Source: Gavia stellata | Taxonomy: Eukaryota > Chordata > Aves > Gaviiformes > Gaviidae | Length of the DNA stretch: 64,000 nucleotides | Assembly (NCBI RefSeq): GCF_030936135.1 | Contig: NC_082619.1 | Coordinates: 9,000,708-9,064,707, forward strand | Direction: 5' to 3' | Shown here: piece after piece, positions 34,413 through 46,700 of the stretch | How the letters are laid out: every line of letters starts with the position of its first letter | How positions within the stretch are numbered: the stretch's first letter is position 1 | Notes under the pieces: generated by a model | The model's database searches: none | Seen by the model: the letters and a program-made list of their open reading frames with translations, nothing else | What the model was told of the DNA's origin: nothing | Position numbers and translations under genes: made by a program

Positions 34413-37400
34413 AGAAGTAACTGAAACGTGATGAAAGTTTCCGTGTGCTGGGAAGCTGGGAGTGCTTCCGATTGGGAAATACGGCAGCAGCACTTGCTCT
34501 GAGACCGGAAATAGCAGGAGGGCCTCGTGGCGTGCGTGGCCCTGCTTTAGCCTCCAGAGTCGGCTGCTTCTTCATCTCCACCTCCCTCCTCTTCCACAGC
34601 TCCGCACAATGCACTTGATCTACACTGCAGTAACGTTGTGGCTGTTGATGGCTCTAAATGCAATGTCACTAATTGCCATCGTTTTTCTCTGCAAGCTTGT
34701 CCCGCCTGATGTGCTGCCAGTCTGCAGGTTGTCACCTCGCTGCTGGGTGACCGCTCCTGGGTGCTTCTCTGGGGTCCCCTGTGCACCCAGGCTTTTAAGG
34801 CAGCCTTGCTGCTGCCCCTTCCCGGTACCCAACCCCTGACCCACCCCTCCTGCCCCGGTGACACACATCCCTGGGCAGCCTCGGCGAGTCCCCGGTTCCT
34901 TCCTTGCAGCGGCTGCTCCGCGCTTCTCCTGCACCGTCCTTCTGCCCAAGGGCAGCTCCTGGGGCTGCTCCTCGTCCTAAGGAGACAACGGGGACTGTCA
35001 CAGGCTGCTCTGTGCTGTGCGCTTCTCACAGCTGCATCTTCTTAAAGGTTGAAAAAATGCCGTGTGAAAATAGAATCAATAATCAGAATAATTGGTAAGG
35101 GATGAATAACCAAGTCTCAGTTGAGATTGAAACAAAATAATTCTCCTCTTCACAACACTCCTGTAGTTCAACTTGCCTATTTCTTCTTCACCTGGCCTTC
35201 AAGGTCCTGCTCAGTTCTGCTTTGTCCTGCATCTCCCTTTGTTTCTCGTACCGATCTCATGTAGCCAGGCAGACCGATTTCCTCCTCCTTTTCCCTGGTT
35301 TTCCCTCGCTGAATCTGTTTTCTGTCATTGCCTGGTCTTTGTGGAAGCACATTTAAGAACTGTGGTTGCACGCTCCGGCCTTCCAGGAGGTGCCTGTAGC
35401 TGCAGGGATGCCGTGCGAAGCAGGGGGGACGGGCCTGGTGTCTGCTCCGGGTCGGTGTTTCCTCCCCTCTGGTGCTGCTGAAGGCAGGGTGCTGTGGACA
35501 CGCAGCTGCAGCTCGGGCTCAGAGCAGAACCGGGTCTTTGGAGAGAAGACCTGCCGGGTCCCGCTGGGTGAGCCGCCGTGCCGGGCTGGAGCAGCGCCGC
35601 AGTGCCGGCAGAGCTCTGGTCTCTGGCTGCCTCCTGCCCCGCAGCCCGGTCCCCCAGCAGTGTCCTCTCCCTTCTGCCAGCCCACTTGCCCTGGGGTTGA
35701 GCTTGGGCTCAGCCTTTTGTTCCTCATTAGTCCCTCAGGGGTTTACCTGGGGGTTTTTGTTTGTTTGCTTGCTTTTTATCTGCTATGCTCTGTTAAAAAA
35801 AACCAAAACCCCAAAACCAAACCCTTACTGTAGCTCTTTGGATTTCTGGCGTTGAATTAGGTACTGTTTTATGGACTGAAATAAAGGAAGTCTCTCAGAT
35901 TTCTACCCAGGAGTGAGGTGACCAGAAAGGACTGTCCTGGTCCGCTGCTGCCAGCCTTCAGTCCAGTGAAAGGTCTGGTAGTGGTGTCTGGTTAACAGTC
36001 CTGTAACTCAAATGCATGTTAAATATTCAAGTTTTGCCCTTGTTGCTGATCTGTCTGGGAGATAATTCTCAGGAGGTCATAAATGGTATGTTCTGCTGTG
36101 CTTTAAAATAACCTGTCGCCAGAAATGTCTTCCTTAGTGCCTGCGCAGAGCGAGAACCTCCAGAAGCGAGGGCGTGCTGACCCTCGGGCAGCTTCAAAGC
36201 AACGAATACTTGTAAAGAGGTTAAAAATCCGGTCCCCTGGTAGCAGCGTGCGTGTCTAAATCCACCTGATTCCACATCACTCAGCACTCAGTCAAAAGTT
36301 TTTGTGGGTAGGGGTGGATGAAATCAATATACTCTAGAGGCAGGTCCTAAAACTGGACAGGCAGTTTATCTAAATAAATCAAAATTTACCTTTGAATGGA
36401 GTGGCATGCCTTTAGATGTGGGGGGGTGTATTGCTTTTTCCTTCCTTGGTCTGAGCACAGCGCAGTGAGAGGTGTTTCCACCTGGGGGAGGGAAACTCAT
36501 CCAGCAGCCATCATCAGGCTCAGGGCTTGTGGTCCTTGATGGAGCCCTAAGTGCTTGGGACAGCTTTAGCTGTGTGGTGCTTCTCATTCTGCTCCCAGGT
36601 TTTCCCATTAATGCTTGCTCTTTGGTTAATTTGTCTTTACAGGGTTTGGTAAATGTTCTCCATTCATAGATTTGAGTCGTTTATATATATATATATATTT
36701 TTTTTTTTAAATGGCAGGTAAACGACACGATCCTTTCTTTGAAAACCTGTTGTTGCATTAAAAGGAATGTCATTTTGAAATTTGCCCAGAGGGTGGGAGG
36801 CGCAGCGTGTACCCAGAGAGGCGTCCCTGCCTGGGGTGGGGGAAGAGAACGCAGCCCGTCGACTGCTCCGTCAGGTGTCAAGGTTCTTCTCTCCCACTTT
36901 AACAATCATTTTCTCTGTCTTTCATCCCCAAAAACGACGAGGTTCCCCCCCCATATGTGACATGTAGCATGATTTGGGTGGAGAGACGAGTGCTATAGCC
37001 ATACATGTTTAGCATGATCTCTGTAATCTTCATTAGCATATGCAGGGTGTGAGTTGGAATATGCATTTCACCGGTAATGAAGCAAAGGTCAGTGATGGGA
37101 CACGAAGCCTTTGGAAGAAACAAAGACCCATTCAGGCTTCTGTTATCTTGCTGTCTTTGCTGACCACACACAGGGCTGTCCTGCCTCCACGGGGCCCCCT
37201 CCGTATCTGCACCCCGTCTTAGCAGGCGAGTCTCCGCTCCCCCGGGTCGTACGAGAGATGGCAAAGTCGGTCTTAACGGTTCTCTGGGCACAAGAATGCC
37301 ACCTCATTATCCAAACTCGGTCGCTTGAACGTCCAGCTGAGTCACTTGCCCCGCACCTGGCACACTCACCTCCCAGGGCTGCCGGAGCCCTCAGCACTGC

Positions 37401-38404
37401 AGATGCCCAGGGAAACCCCCGGCCCAGCCCCTGGCCCTCGCTGGTGCCCCCTCCACAGCAGGACCCGCCCCCCAGCCTGGTGTTCCACCCAGGCAGGGGC
37501 TCGACTCCCTCTTACAGCTCCGTCCTCACCTCTGTCAAGGAACACGGCTGTGCAAGGTGATTGAGCAAACTTTGCAGAGTCTTCAGTTAGGATCGTACAT
37601 ATGGTGGGACCCCCGCGACAGGGGACCAGAGGCTTACATGGGCTCGCAGCGGGGCCAGGGTGCCCAGCAGCCTGAGGGACGAAACCACATTTCTGCTGGT
37701 GGGCTCCCTGTGTGGAGCTGCCCCTGCCCCACGCAGATGTGCCCAGGCCGGCCGGGGCTGGGGAGCAGCACCAGTGGCGCCTGTGTTAGTGGGCAGGGGT
37801 CCGATGGGCCAGCCAGAGCCCTCTGCTACGCTCTGTCCCTCTGCTCAGCCCCTGAGCCATAGCTGACCCTTGAAGACACCCCCCGATATTCCCCACTTGT
37901 CCCCCAGTGCCCACCTTCTGCCCCCTGCCCACACCCCTGTAAACTTCTGTGCCTCCCTTGGTTCCCCCCACGCATCTTCCAGTGCCCCCTACTCCCCCCA
38001 GTGCCGCCCTTTTCCCCTGCTACCCCCCCACTGCGTCTCTGGGCAAATGCTGTGGGGGGTCCCAGCATGGCAGGACACCGGCGGGGGGCAAAGCCTGCTG
38101 TGGTGGTATGGCCAAGGCTGTCGTGGGCTGTTCCCTGCGCCAGCCCTTGCTGGTGTCAGAGGTGGTCCTGCCGTGGTGGGAGGGGTGGCAAGGGGATCCC
38201 CATGGGCAGTGGGCGGGCCCAGGACCCCATGGGGAGACCCCTGCTCTGGGGTCTGTCCCGGCATGACTCCATTGTCCCCAGCCCGGGAAGATCTGAGGTG
38301 TGGCAGCCTCCGGCCTCAGCGTCACCCACATGTGGTCCCACCAAGCACAAGGGTGCCATCGGAAAAAAAAAGATACACTCCCCTTTAGGCATTTCGTGCA
38401 GAGC
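34413..38404. other. 4-kb stretch without a recognised gene
   Basis: G+C-rich around 34.5-35.0 kb and 35.4-35.7 kb, with many short open frames on both strands and no similarity I can name. 36683-36713 is a (TA)n-(T)n microsatellite. 36960-37340 has LTR-like features (TCGTACGA-containing, mixed composition) but no delimitable ends. 37860-38040 is C-rich simple sequence with recurring CCCCAGTGCC-like motifs. Confidence 0.45.
36683..36713. repeat. (TA)n-(T)n microsatellite
   Basis: TATATATATATATATA followed by a run of T. Confidence 0.95.
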
Positions 38405-38410
38405 TTTATT
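38405..38410 (-). terminator. Polyadenylation signal of the MROH-like gene
   Basis: AATAAA on the minus strand begins four bases after the TAA stop codon of the last exon (38414-38416), so the 3' untranslated region would be unusually short. Confidence 0.7.
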
Positions 38411-38413
38411 TAA

Positions 38414-40782
38414 TTAACTCCTTGGTGCTGACTGGGGCCAGGTATCATGGAGAGACTCGTCTAACGCCTGCCTCACTCGTGGGTCCTTCTTGTCCTGCAG
38501 TCCCGAGAGAGCTGGAACGACACAGGCAGTGCCGTGGGGACCTGGTCCCAGCCAGGTATTCCCCTGGCCGCTCCGCTCCAGAGACCCTTTCTCCAGGGAT
38601 CTTCCCACAAAAAAAGAAATCCCAAGGAGCAGGATCTCATTCAAACCCTGTGCACCCTTCCTTCCCCACCCCCTGCCTTACCTCAGCAAAGAAAGCTGTA
38701 GCTGTCACCCGCAGCTTAAGGGATCAGGAACGCAGCCGTGGCAAGAGGCTCTTCACCAGAGAGGGGGAGACAAGCCCAGCCTGGAGCAGGACGCTGCACA
38801 GGGGACACAAGCGAGGGACACACAGTTACCCAGGAAGGCCACAGGCCGGGTCTCCAAAATTCACGTGCACCGATGCAGACACTATTCTTTAGCTCAGGAC
38901 GGCTTCCCAGGCACTCCAGAAGGGTCCCAGCAGCCATTTCTCTGCGCATAGCTCCGCAGGAGGTGGCCAGATGCATCCCTGGGGCTCTTACCTTCTCAAG
39001 AGACGCAACCCCTCAGGGTGAGCCAGGGGGTCTTCCAGGCGAGCCCACACTGCCTGACGCATGAGCAGCTGCATCCATGTCTGTGCCATGCATTTGCCTA
39101 GCACCAACTCTACAGCCAAAAGGAAAATCCTGGCAGAAGAAACAAAACACAAAATAAACAAACACAAGCAAAACAAAGCAAATCACAATAACAACACCCC
39201 CACAAACCCAAAGAAATCTCAAATTGCAGCAGCTTACGGGAAGACTTATCTTTAGCAGAGCTAAATACCCCTGAAATGATGCTTCAGAGCCTTCAAGACT
39301 GCAGCTAACGACACTGGTATTTTCCTCATGCCGCAAGCCCACTGAAGCAGAAGAAAACCCACGCTCCTAGACTGACTCCATGCCCAATACTTGCCAAGGC
39401 AACACCTAATACCCCTTCCCACCAGCATTTTGTGAAGAATGACACCAGTGCCCATGAGAGCCTCTGCTCCCAGTGGGGCGGGTCTAGGGAGGGAGTGCAA
39501 TGCTGTTGTGCATGCAAGAGTATGCAGCAGGCAAGATGAGAGCCGTCCGCAGCATGAGCTGCCTAAGACCTTCCTGCCTAGGAGCTGGAGTTTCCCCGTG
39601 AAGGAGCAGAAGTAAAACCACGACAACCGGTTTGCACATCTAGGAAGCGGGGCAGGCCAAGCACTCCCTCACCCCACAAAGGCACGTGCCTTGGCCAGGG
39701 GAACCAAAGCCAGCCCCTCCATCTGCCCCTTTGGCTCCTTACCTGCATGGCTTCTCCTCAAGCACCTGGCCCTCAAGGAACAGTTGCCTCCAGCCATTCC
39801 TGGGGGAAAGGAGCCTCTCCTTGCCCAGCGTTTCACTGGCCCACCTCAGGAGGCTGCGAAGGAGGTGGGGAAGCAGCTGCCTGAGCTCCTCCGTGCTCCT
39901 CAGGGCAAGCACCACCTCGGAGATGGCACGGGTGATCTGCAGAGAAACGTGACCAAGAAGCCCCTCTTCAGGCAAGGCCTTTTCCCACCAGCCTGGTTCC
40001 CCTGCCTGCCTGGGGCAGGGGGGTTACTGTCCGCAGTTGTCACTTCTGCGACAGCCTTATGGCTCAGCAGCACAAGACTGTCCCGGCTCCCCACACTGCT
40101 TGAGGCCGGCCCAGCACAGCGCCCTGGGAGTCTCCAGGGGCATCTGCAAAGGGCGCCTGACTCCCTCGCGCCGAAGTATGAGGTAGCAGGTGCAAAGCTG
40201 CAGAAACGTGTCTGCCGTTGAACGTACCGTCAGAGTCTCCAGAGCAGTCTGACGGTTGTGCCGCTCCCAAGCGGGAAAGCGAGTCCACAGGCGGTTGTTT
40301 CCTGCTCTGTTTAGTTTCTCCACTAAGCACCTCAGGACCTGAATCCCAATGGTGCTTCTCCCCAGGCTCCTCCACAGCTCCACTGTGTCACTGCAAGGGA
40401 AGAGACGTTCACCCCTGAACCCGTATCCTCGCAGTCCTGCAGTGCCCTCAACCCTCCTCATCTGCAATGGGGCTTACAACGCCCCACTCACGGCAGAGAC
40501 ACAAGCACGCAATCTTGCAACACTCCAGACTGTTCAGGCAGGAAAAAAAGACCTGCTTCTCAACCGGACCCCCCCAGTGCACGCAAGCTGCAGGGTCTCT
40601 GTTTGACTACAGCGGGGAAGTGGGTAGTGCGTGTACCTGTCCATGGGTGGACCTTTCCGGAGGAGGCTGGTGATGAGGGGCTCCCGGTGAAAGCGGGCGA
40701 GGAGAAACACCGCCCGGAGCAGGAAGGGCCTGTGGGTGCTCTGCTGCATGTAGGTGCAAAGGGTGTTCAGGATTTTTGGCAC
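38414..40782 (-). CDS. MROH-like exons 26-31 (C-terminus) with in-frame TGA
   Basis: Exons: 40637-40782, 40228-40390, 39743-39936, 38992-39129, 38682-38793 and 38414-38494. They encode VPKILNTLCTYMQQSTHRPF, RSLGRSTIGIQVLRCLVEKL, LLPHLLRSLLRWASETLGKE, VELVLGKCMAQTWMQLLMRQ and VLLQAGLVSPSLVKSLLPRL. TGA then follows (38724-38726), then SLKLRVTATAFFAE and the final exon DKKDPRVRQALDESLHDTWP. The family C-terminus is, as I recall, longer between ATAFFAE and the last HEAT helices, so exons may have been lost in the 187-bp last intron. Confidence 0.82.
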
Positions 40783-43700
40783 CTGAATGGAAGAAGAGGA
40801 GACAGAAGGGCTCAGTGCATCCTTTACCCCCTCCTGCGGGGCCCAGACACAGACATGCAGCACATGAGCAGTGCCTGCTCCCTTGACACAGAGTCCAGAC
40901 CTCGCTCGAAACCTCCCCCCTGCCACCCTGCCTGACCCTGGCTCACGTCTGGAGCTGAGCGTGCTCTTGGTAATTGTGCGCACACACGCGCACACACACA
41001 TGCACGCATTCACATGCACAGACTCAGTCACAGCATGTCCCTGGGCCCAACCGTATGAGCAGCTGCGTGCCCTTGCGCACACAGAGGACACGACACATTT
41101 CACACCCAACACTTGAATAACTCTCCCCACATGTGTTGCGATGCAAGAGCAAAACCAAACACGCTCTTTGGGACCCTGAAGATGCCTTGCAGGGCCTCTG
41201 CAAGGGCTCGTGACTCCTTCCAGAGGAACCCGGTTCTCCAGGGACACTTCTCCTTGCCTCTACCCTCCTTTCCCAAAGCACCAACCCCTTCCCCACAGAG
41301 GACCTTCCCCCAAAAGAAGGGGTATTTGCTTGAGCCTTTCACAGCTAGAAGCCGTGGCCATGATAAGGACAAAGAGGCAGCCAGGTCCCTCATCCCGTGG
41401 AAGATCCCAGCTTCTCCCGTGGCTGCCTACCTCTGGCCCGTGGTGCAGACAGAACCTGCGCTGCGCCTGCGGAAGCATCAAGGGATGACCCCGCAGCCCA
41501 CGGATGCGGTGCTCCCGCTGCCCGGAGCGGCCGCGGGCTCTGCAGGGACGGCACAGGGACACCCTGCCCTGGCTGTAACGGCAGTGGCCTAACGGCTGTG
41601 TGAGCTTTAGCTCGGCTGGGCGCGATCCTGTGGGCTGCCACCCGTGGCTGCCGTCACTGCAACCGACCTTTGTCAGCGGCGGACAGCCACGGAGTTAGTC
41701 TGGGCTGAGTGAGCTGCTGCTGGCCCTGGAGCCCAAATGGAGCGCAGGAGAGCAGGAGCGGAGGAGGAGAACAGGAGCCTTGAAAGGGCAGGCACAGCAT
41801 GAGGCCAGAGGCTCCCAGGCTACAAACAGGCAGCAACTGGTGCCTAAAGGAAGGGCACCTCGCAGGCTGGGAAACACCACAGTCGGGGAAAGCAATGAGA
41901 GCAATGAACAAGTATGCAACCTATGGAAAACCTGGCATGCCCAGCGAAGCTCAGAGTAGGGGGAAGTGAGGAAAGAGCAAAGTGAAGCAGGTCCCAGGGC
42001 AGGGAGGACTGACAGTGACCCCGGAGGAAGGGGAGGAATGCCAAGGTTGGTGCCTCCCGGTGCCTCAGTCACGGGAAGGACCTGGACAACGGGAGACTTT
42101 GGACAAGAAGGGCCCATATCCTTGTCACCAGCTGGAGCAGACCCCAGCAGCAGTTGCTAATGCCCGGCTCAGACCATCAGTAGCCCTTCGGCTTGGCACA
42201 CAGGCGGCGTTTCTTGAGCTCAAGATAACTGCACAGGGTGTCGGGCAAGAGCCAACAGGACAAAAGACAAAGTGGAATGGGAAAAAAGGTCTCCTTTACC
42301 TCCTGGAGTATTTCCTTTCTGCATTCCTCCAGGAAGACGAACACCCACGCCCACACTGCTCTTGCACGTGTGGGGGTGACATGCAGCAAGCTGTCCAGGA
42401 TGGCAGTCAGAAAGTCCGTAGCCTGTGCCGGAGGGATGCATTTGCAAACAGCCTGGAGAGAAGTCAGAAACAGGAGAGACCGCGTCACAGCTCTGCTCCA
42501 GCAGTTCAGAAAGGAAAGGAAACTTGATGGGACTGTTAGCTCGGCAGTCATGGAGGAGGCAATCACTTTTTCCTCCTGCTGTGCATACGGTGCTGTTTAC
42601 GTCTAATGCGGCTAAGCGATTTGGACAGCTTGCTCTGGAGACTCTGCAGGGGAGCAGGGGACATGCAGGAGCCCAGGAGCTGGGCCCCCACCCCGGTCTT
42701 TTGGGGCCAGTTACCTTTGCTATTTTGGTACAGGTCTCCACCGGAATCTCAGTGTCTGGGCTGTTCAGCTCCTCACAAAAGCACCTGATCTCATCTGCCT
42801 GAGGCACCACCTCCATGGTCTTGGCTGGAGCAAACACCAGGAGAAAAGACGAGTCATGTCTACAGAAACCCAACCTCTGGCCCTAGATACTGCTAAAGGA
42901 GAACCCAAGGGGTGGCAGTGAAAGCCACAGGGAAACCCAGGGCCCTCCTGAACTCGGTGCAGCAGGATTTCCCGAGCCCAATAAATGGCTGACAAATCCC
43001 GGGCTGGAAAGAGCCCTCTCCCTCCTTGAACCGTTTGCTGGGGCTTCAGGGTTTCAGCAGCCTCTGCTCCTAGCAGCTGTGTCCCTGGTTCACGCACAAG
43101 CCACCGTCGTCTCTGGGAGGCAGGAAACCTCCCCGTGACTGCCTCAGCACAGGCAGACCCTGCTGCCTGAGGAGGAAAGGGTTCAAACACAACCCTTTGC
43201 AGCACGCCCCGGGCCTGCAGCTCAGATCCCTCCTCCCCGCCCAGTTTGCTCTGGGCAGCAAATTGGTTTCCTCTCTTGTGCTCGGCAGGAAATTTCTTCC
43301 CTGTCAGCGATGAGTTTGGAGACTGCCTGGGGAGCTGCCTGTCTCTCCAGGCTCAAGGCAGGGAGCGAGGGGGAAGGCACCTCTGAAATGTCAGGGACCT
43401 CATCCGAGCAAGTTGTCTGACCACCCTCTGTCTCTCCTTGAACATGGAGGGGGACAGACATGGAGGGGGACAGTCCCCAGCACTGGTGACAATGTCCTGC
43501 TCTCAGACAGTGGTGGGGGATGGCCCTGACCACCCAACCTCACACATGCCCCAAGGAGGTGGGACTCAGCGACCTTCTCCCAGGGATCCTTCCTGAGATG
43601 GCCAGGGAAGCAGAGGGCTAACAGGGTGGGGGCACAAAACCAGCCAAGCACGTTGCCTTCCCTTCCCTCCTGGGGACGGGGCCTGGCCCTGCAGGATGCC

Positions 43701-46700
43701 AGTGGTGCCAGGCTGGGAAGGGAGGGAGGATCAGGCTGAGCAAGGCTGGGGAGCGCCCGCTCTCCTCACCTTGCATTTGGAGGAGGTAGCCAAGGCAGAC
43801 CCATGCCCTCTGGCAGGACGTGGCCAGGCAGTCGCTGGTCAGAGTCGCCAGCAGTCCCACCAGGGAGCCGAACTGCTCGCAAGGACGTCCTCTCTGCAGG
43901 GGAGAGCAGCAGGAAAAGGGTCGCAGGCAGCCCCAGCACCCGCTCACCTCTGCCACCCATCCTGCTCCAGGAGCAGAGACCGGGCAAAGGCAGGCAGAAG
44001 GGCTGCCCTGTAATCCCTGGAGCCCCGAAACCCAGCACCCAGTTGGGCAGGGCTCCCTTCCGGGGACATGAATGGTGGGAAGGGGGCACCGGGGCACGCG
44101 GTGGGCTCTACTCACCATGAGCTCAAATCGCTCCTTGCAAGCTCCCAGCACGTGGGCACAAACCTGCAGGGCTCTCTCCCGCTCCCATTCTTTGGCTGAG
44201 GTGAGCCAGCCCTTCAGGACCTGAGGCAGGGTGCATCTCTCTCACAACAGGCATCTTTTTCTCCCTGAGATCCCTCTCCCCCTCCCTCCTTCTCCGGCCC
44301 CTTCGCAGCGCGGCCCCTGGCCCCACTAAGCACTGGCACTGCAGCCTCCACCACCTTGTTCTCTCCAGCCGCCTCTGCCCTGAGCCCGCTGTTGCTTCCC
44401 TGCTGGGATCTCCCCACTCCAGCCTTCGCCCAGGCTGCTCTGACCCAGCTCAGGTCTGGCTCTTGGCTTTGCCTAAGTCGGGGCCCACTGCTCTGCACGG
44501 CCTGAGGCTGCAGTGGCCGGGCGCTCCCGTCCCCCAGCTCAGCCCCTTGCCCCGGCCAGACGCACAGCCTCAGAGTGAGGAGCCAAAGCCCCACTTTCCC
44601 GTAGAAAAGGTATCCACCTCCTAACACCCTCTAATGCCTCCACTCTCTGCCCCCACGACACTTTCCCTATTGCCCCATGGCCACTCACATGGACCACGTC
44701 ATCAAAGCAGGCAGAGGTCTTCTCTGCCTCCAGAAGGGTTTCTAGGAGATGGCCCAGGTCTTCCATGCATCTCCTGTGCAGAAGCTGAAAGCAGGAAAGC
44801 AGAGCTGAGGTTCTGCATCACGGGGGCTGCCGGGGCGCACTGAGGTGGGATCCTGACCCAGGGGTGGGCAGGCACTGGCCGGTGGGTACCTGCATGTTCA
44901 CAGCTGCCCTCACTGTCTTCCTGCCCTTTTTCATCCGCTCCTTGGAAGGACGGGACAAGACAGTCTGGCAGCACACTGACAGCAGCTTGCGATTTTCCTC
45001 CCTGCTCAGAGGTGGCCTCAGCTTGCTGGCCAGAGGAAAAAGGAAGAGAAAACAGAAAGAGGATTTACTAGCCCTCTCTGGAGTGGCTCAAACCACAGCT
45101 GGTTTCCTCCTAATCGAGGGCCCCAAATCCAACACCCCCAGCCCATGCCAGCGAGCACTGCCTTCAGCGCCAGCAATTCCTGCCTCCTCCCAGGCAGCAG
45201 GCAAACCCCTGCCCCCAGGTTAAGGAACCCCGGGGGCTCCCTTCCTGGGGGAGACACCCGACATGGGGGACACCCTCCCACTCCACAGCCCCAGCAGCTC
45301 CTGGCTCCATGCTGAAGGCCACTGGGGCTGCCCCAGCCAGCTGGGATGGGGCACACTGGGAGTCCCCACAGCCCGCGGAACAGACCTCACCTCAACTCCT
45401 CCAGGGCCTGGAACACTCCATACACCAGGGAGTCCCAGGGCTCCCCCTTGATCCAGTCCTGCAAGTCCCAGAGAGAGAAGCGCAGAGTTGGCCGGGGCAC
45501 GGGACAGCCCTCCCGCCTTCCCTGGGGACAGGCTCCGCTGCCAGGCCTGGGCAGACACTGCCCCGTCACCCCCACGCATCCCCAAAGGCACCGCAGGAGG
45601 GACCCTGCTCCCCAGCCACAGCCACCCAGCACCAGCACTCAAGGGCCCCACCAGCTCTGGACACAGCTCCAGGAGCTCGCGGGAAGCCCAGAGACCATCG
45701 TGCCTCTGGGGAAACCAGTCTGATGGCACAGCCCAAAACTCCCCCGTGCGACTGCCCCGGCTACGGGCACTCACCAGCAAGGTCCACATCGCCTCCCGCT
45801 TTAAGGAGAGCTCAAAGCTGCCGCAGTCGCCCACAGCCTGGATGGCACAGCTGACCTCAGTGATGCTCTGCACCAGGGCGAGCTTCAGCTGCAAGTCCTG
45901 AGGCCAAAGAGAGCAAAGCACCCCTTCAACTCTTTGAAGGGCTGAGAGGTGGAAGAGGAGCATGGGCAGGGGAAACCCATGGGGGGCTGGATCTGGACGT
46001 TGAGGACAAACCCTTCCTTGGGAGGTCTTTAGAAAGAGACCGTCCATCTCGGTCCACCCCAGCCCCGAGGGGCTGGAGCTGGGACACCCAGGCATCCCTG
46101 CCCTGTGTGCTCCATACTCCTACCCTCTCTTTAGCACCGGAGAGACGCAGGATGTTGCCCATGATTCCTCTATCCAGGTGGGTGAGCAGCTGCTCCTTGG
46201 GGGCACGCAGCGCAATGCCGCTGTAGGTGCGCATGAGAGCAGCGCGAATGGCCTGGGCTCTCTCCATCTTCTGCCTCTGCTGTACCTGTGTCGACAGAGA
46301 TGCCCTGAGATGTCAGCCCCGGGACTCTTGCGGGCTCCTGCGGCAGGCACCTTCCCCAGCTCCCCTTCCCTGCACCTTCCCCAGCTCCTTGTTTCCCTGG
46401 GCACCTCCCAGCAGCTCCCCAAGCTGCTCCTGGAGCTGTGAGCTCCAGGGCCAGGAGCTGTTCCCATCCCACAGCTTGGGATCTCGCATGGGGATGGGGA
46501 CGAGGTGCAGCCAGCATTGCACACACTGCTGGCTCTTTTACCACTGATTTGAGAGGTCGGGGAGCTGCCTGGAGCCTTTCTGTGGAAAGGTATCTGACAT
46601 AGTCTGTCACGGTCCTGCTCAGAGATGCGCAGCCCGTGCGCGTCAGGGGTGCAGATGAGCCCAGTCTGCTCACCTCCCCAGGCCAGGCTGCACCGCTCTC

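Noticed and set aside
35353-35855. Overlapping open frames on both strands of a G+C-rich stretch
   Set aside because: Several frames are open simultaneously and none resembles a protein family; typical of G+C-rich non-coding DNA.
36960-37340. Possible LTR
   Set aside because: Composition and a TCGTACGA-containing stretch look LTR-like, but no TG...CA ends, inverted repeats or polyadenylation signal could be fixed.
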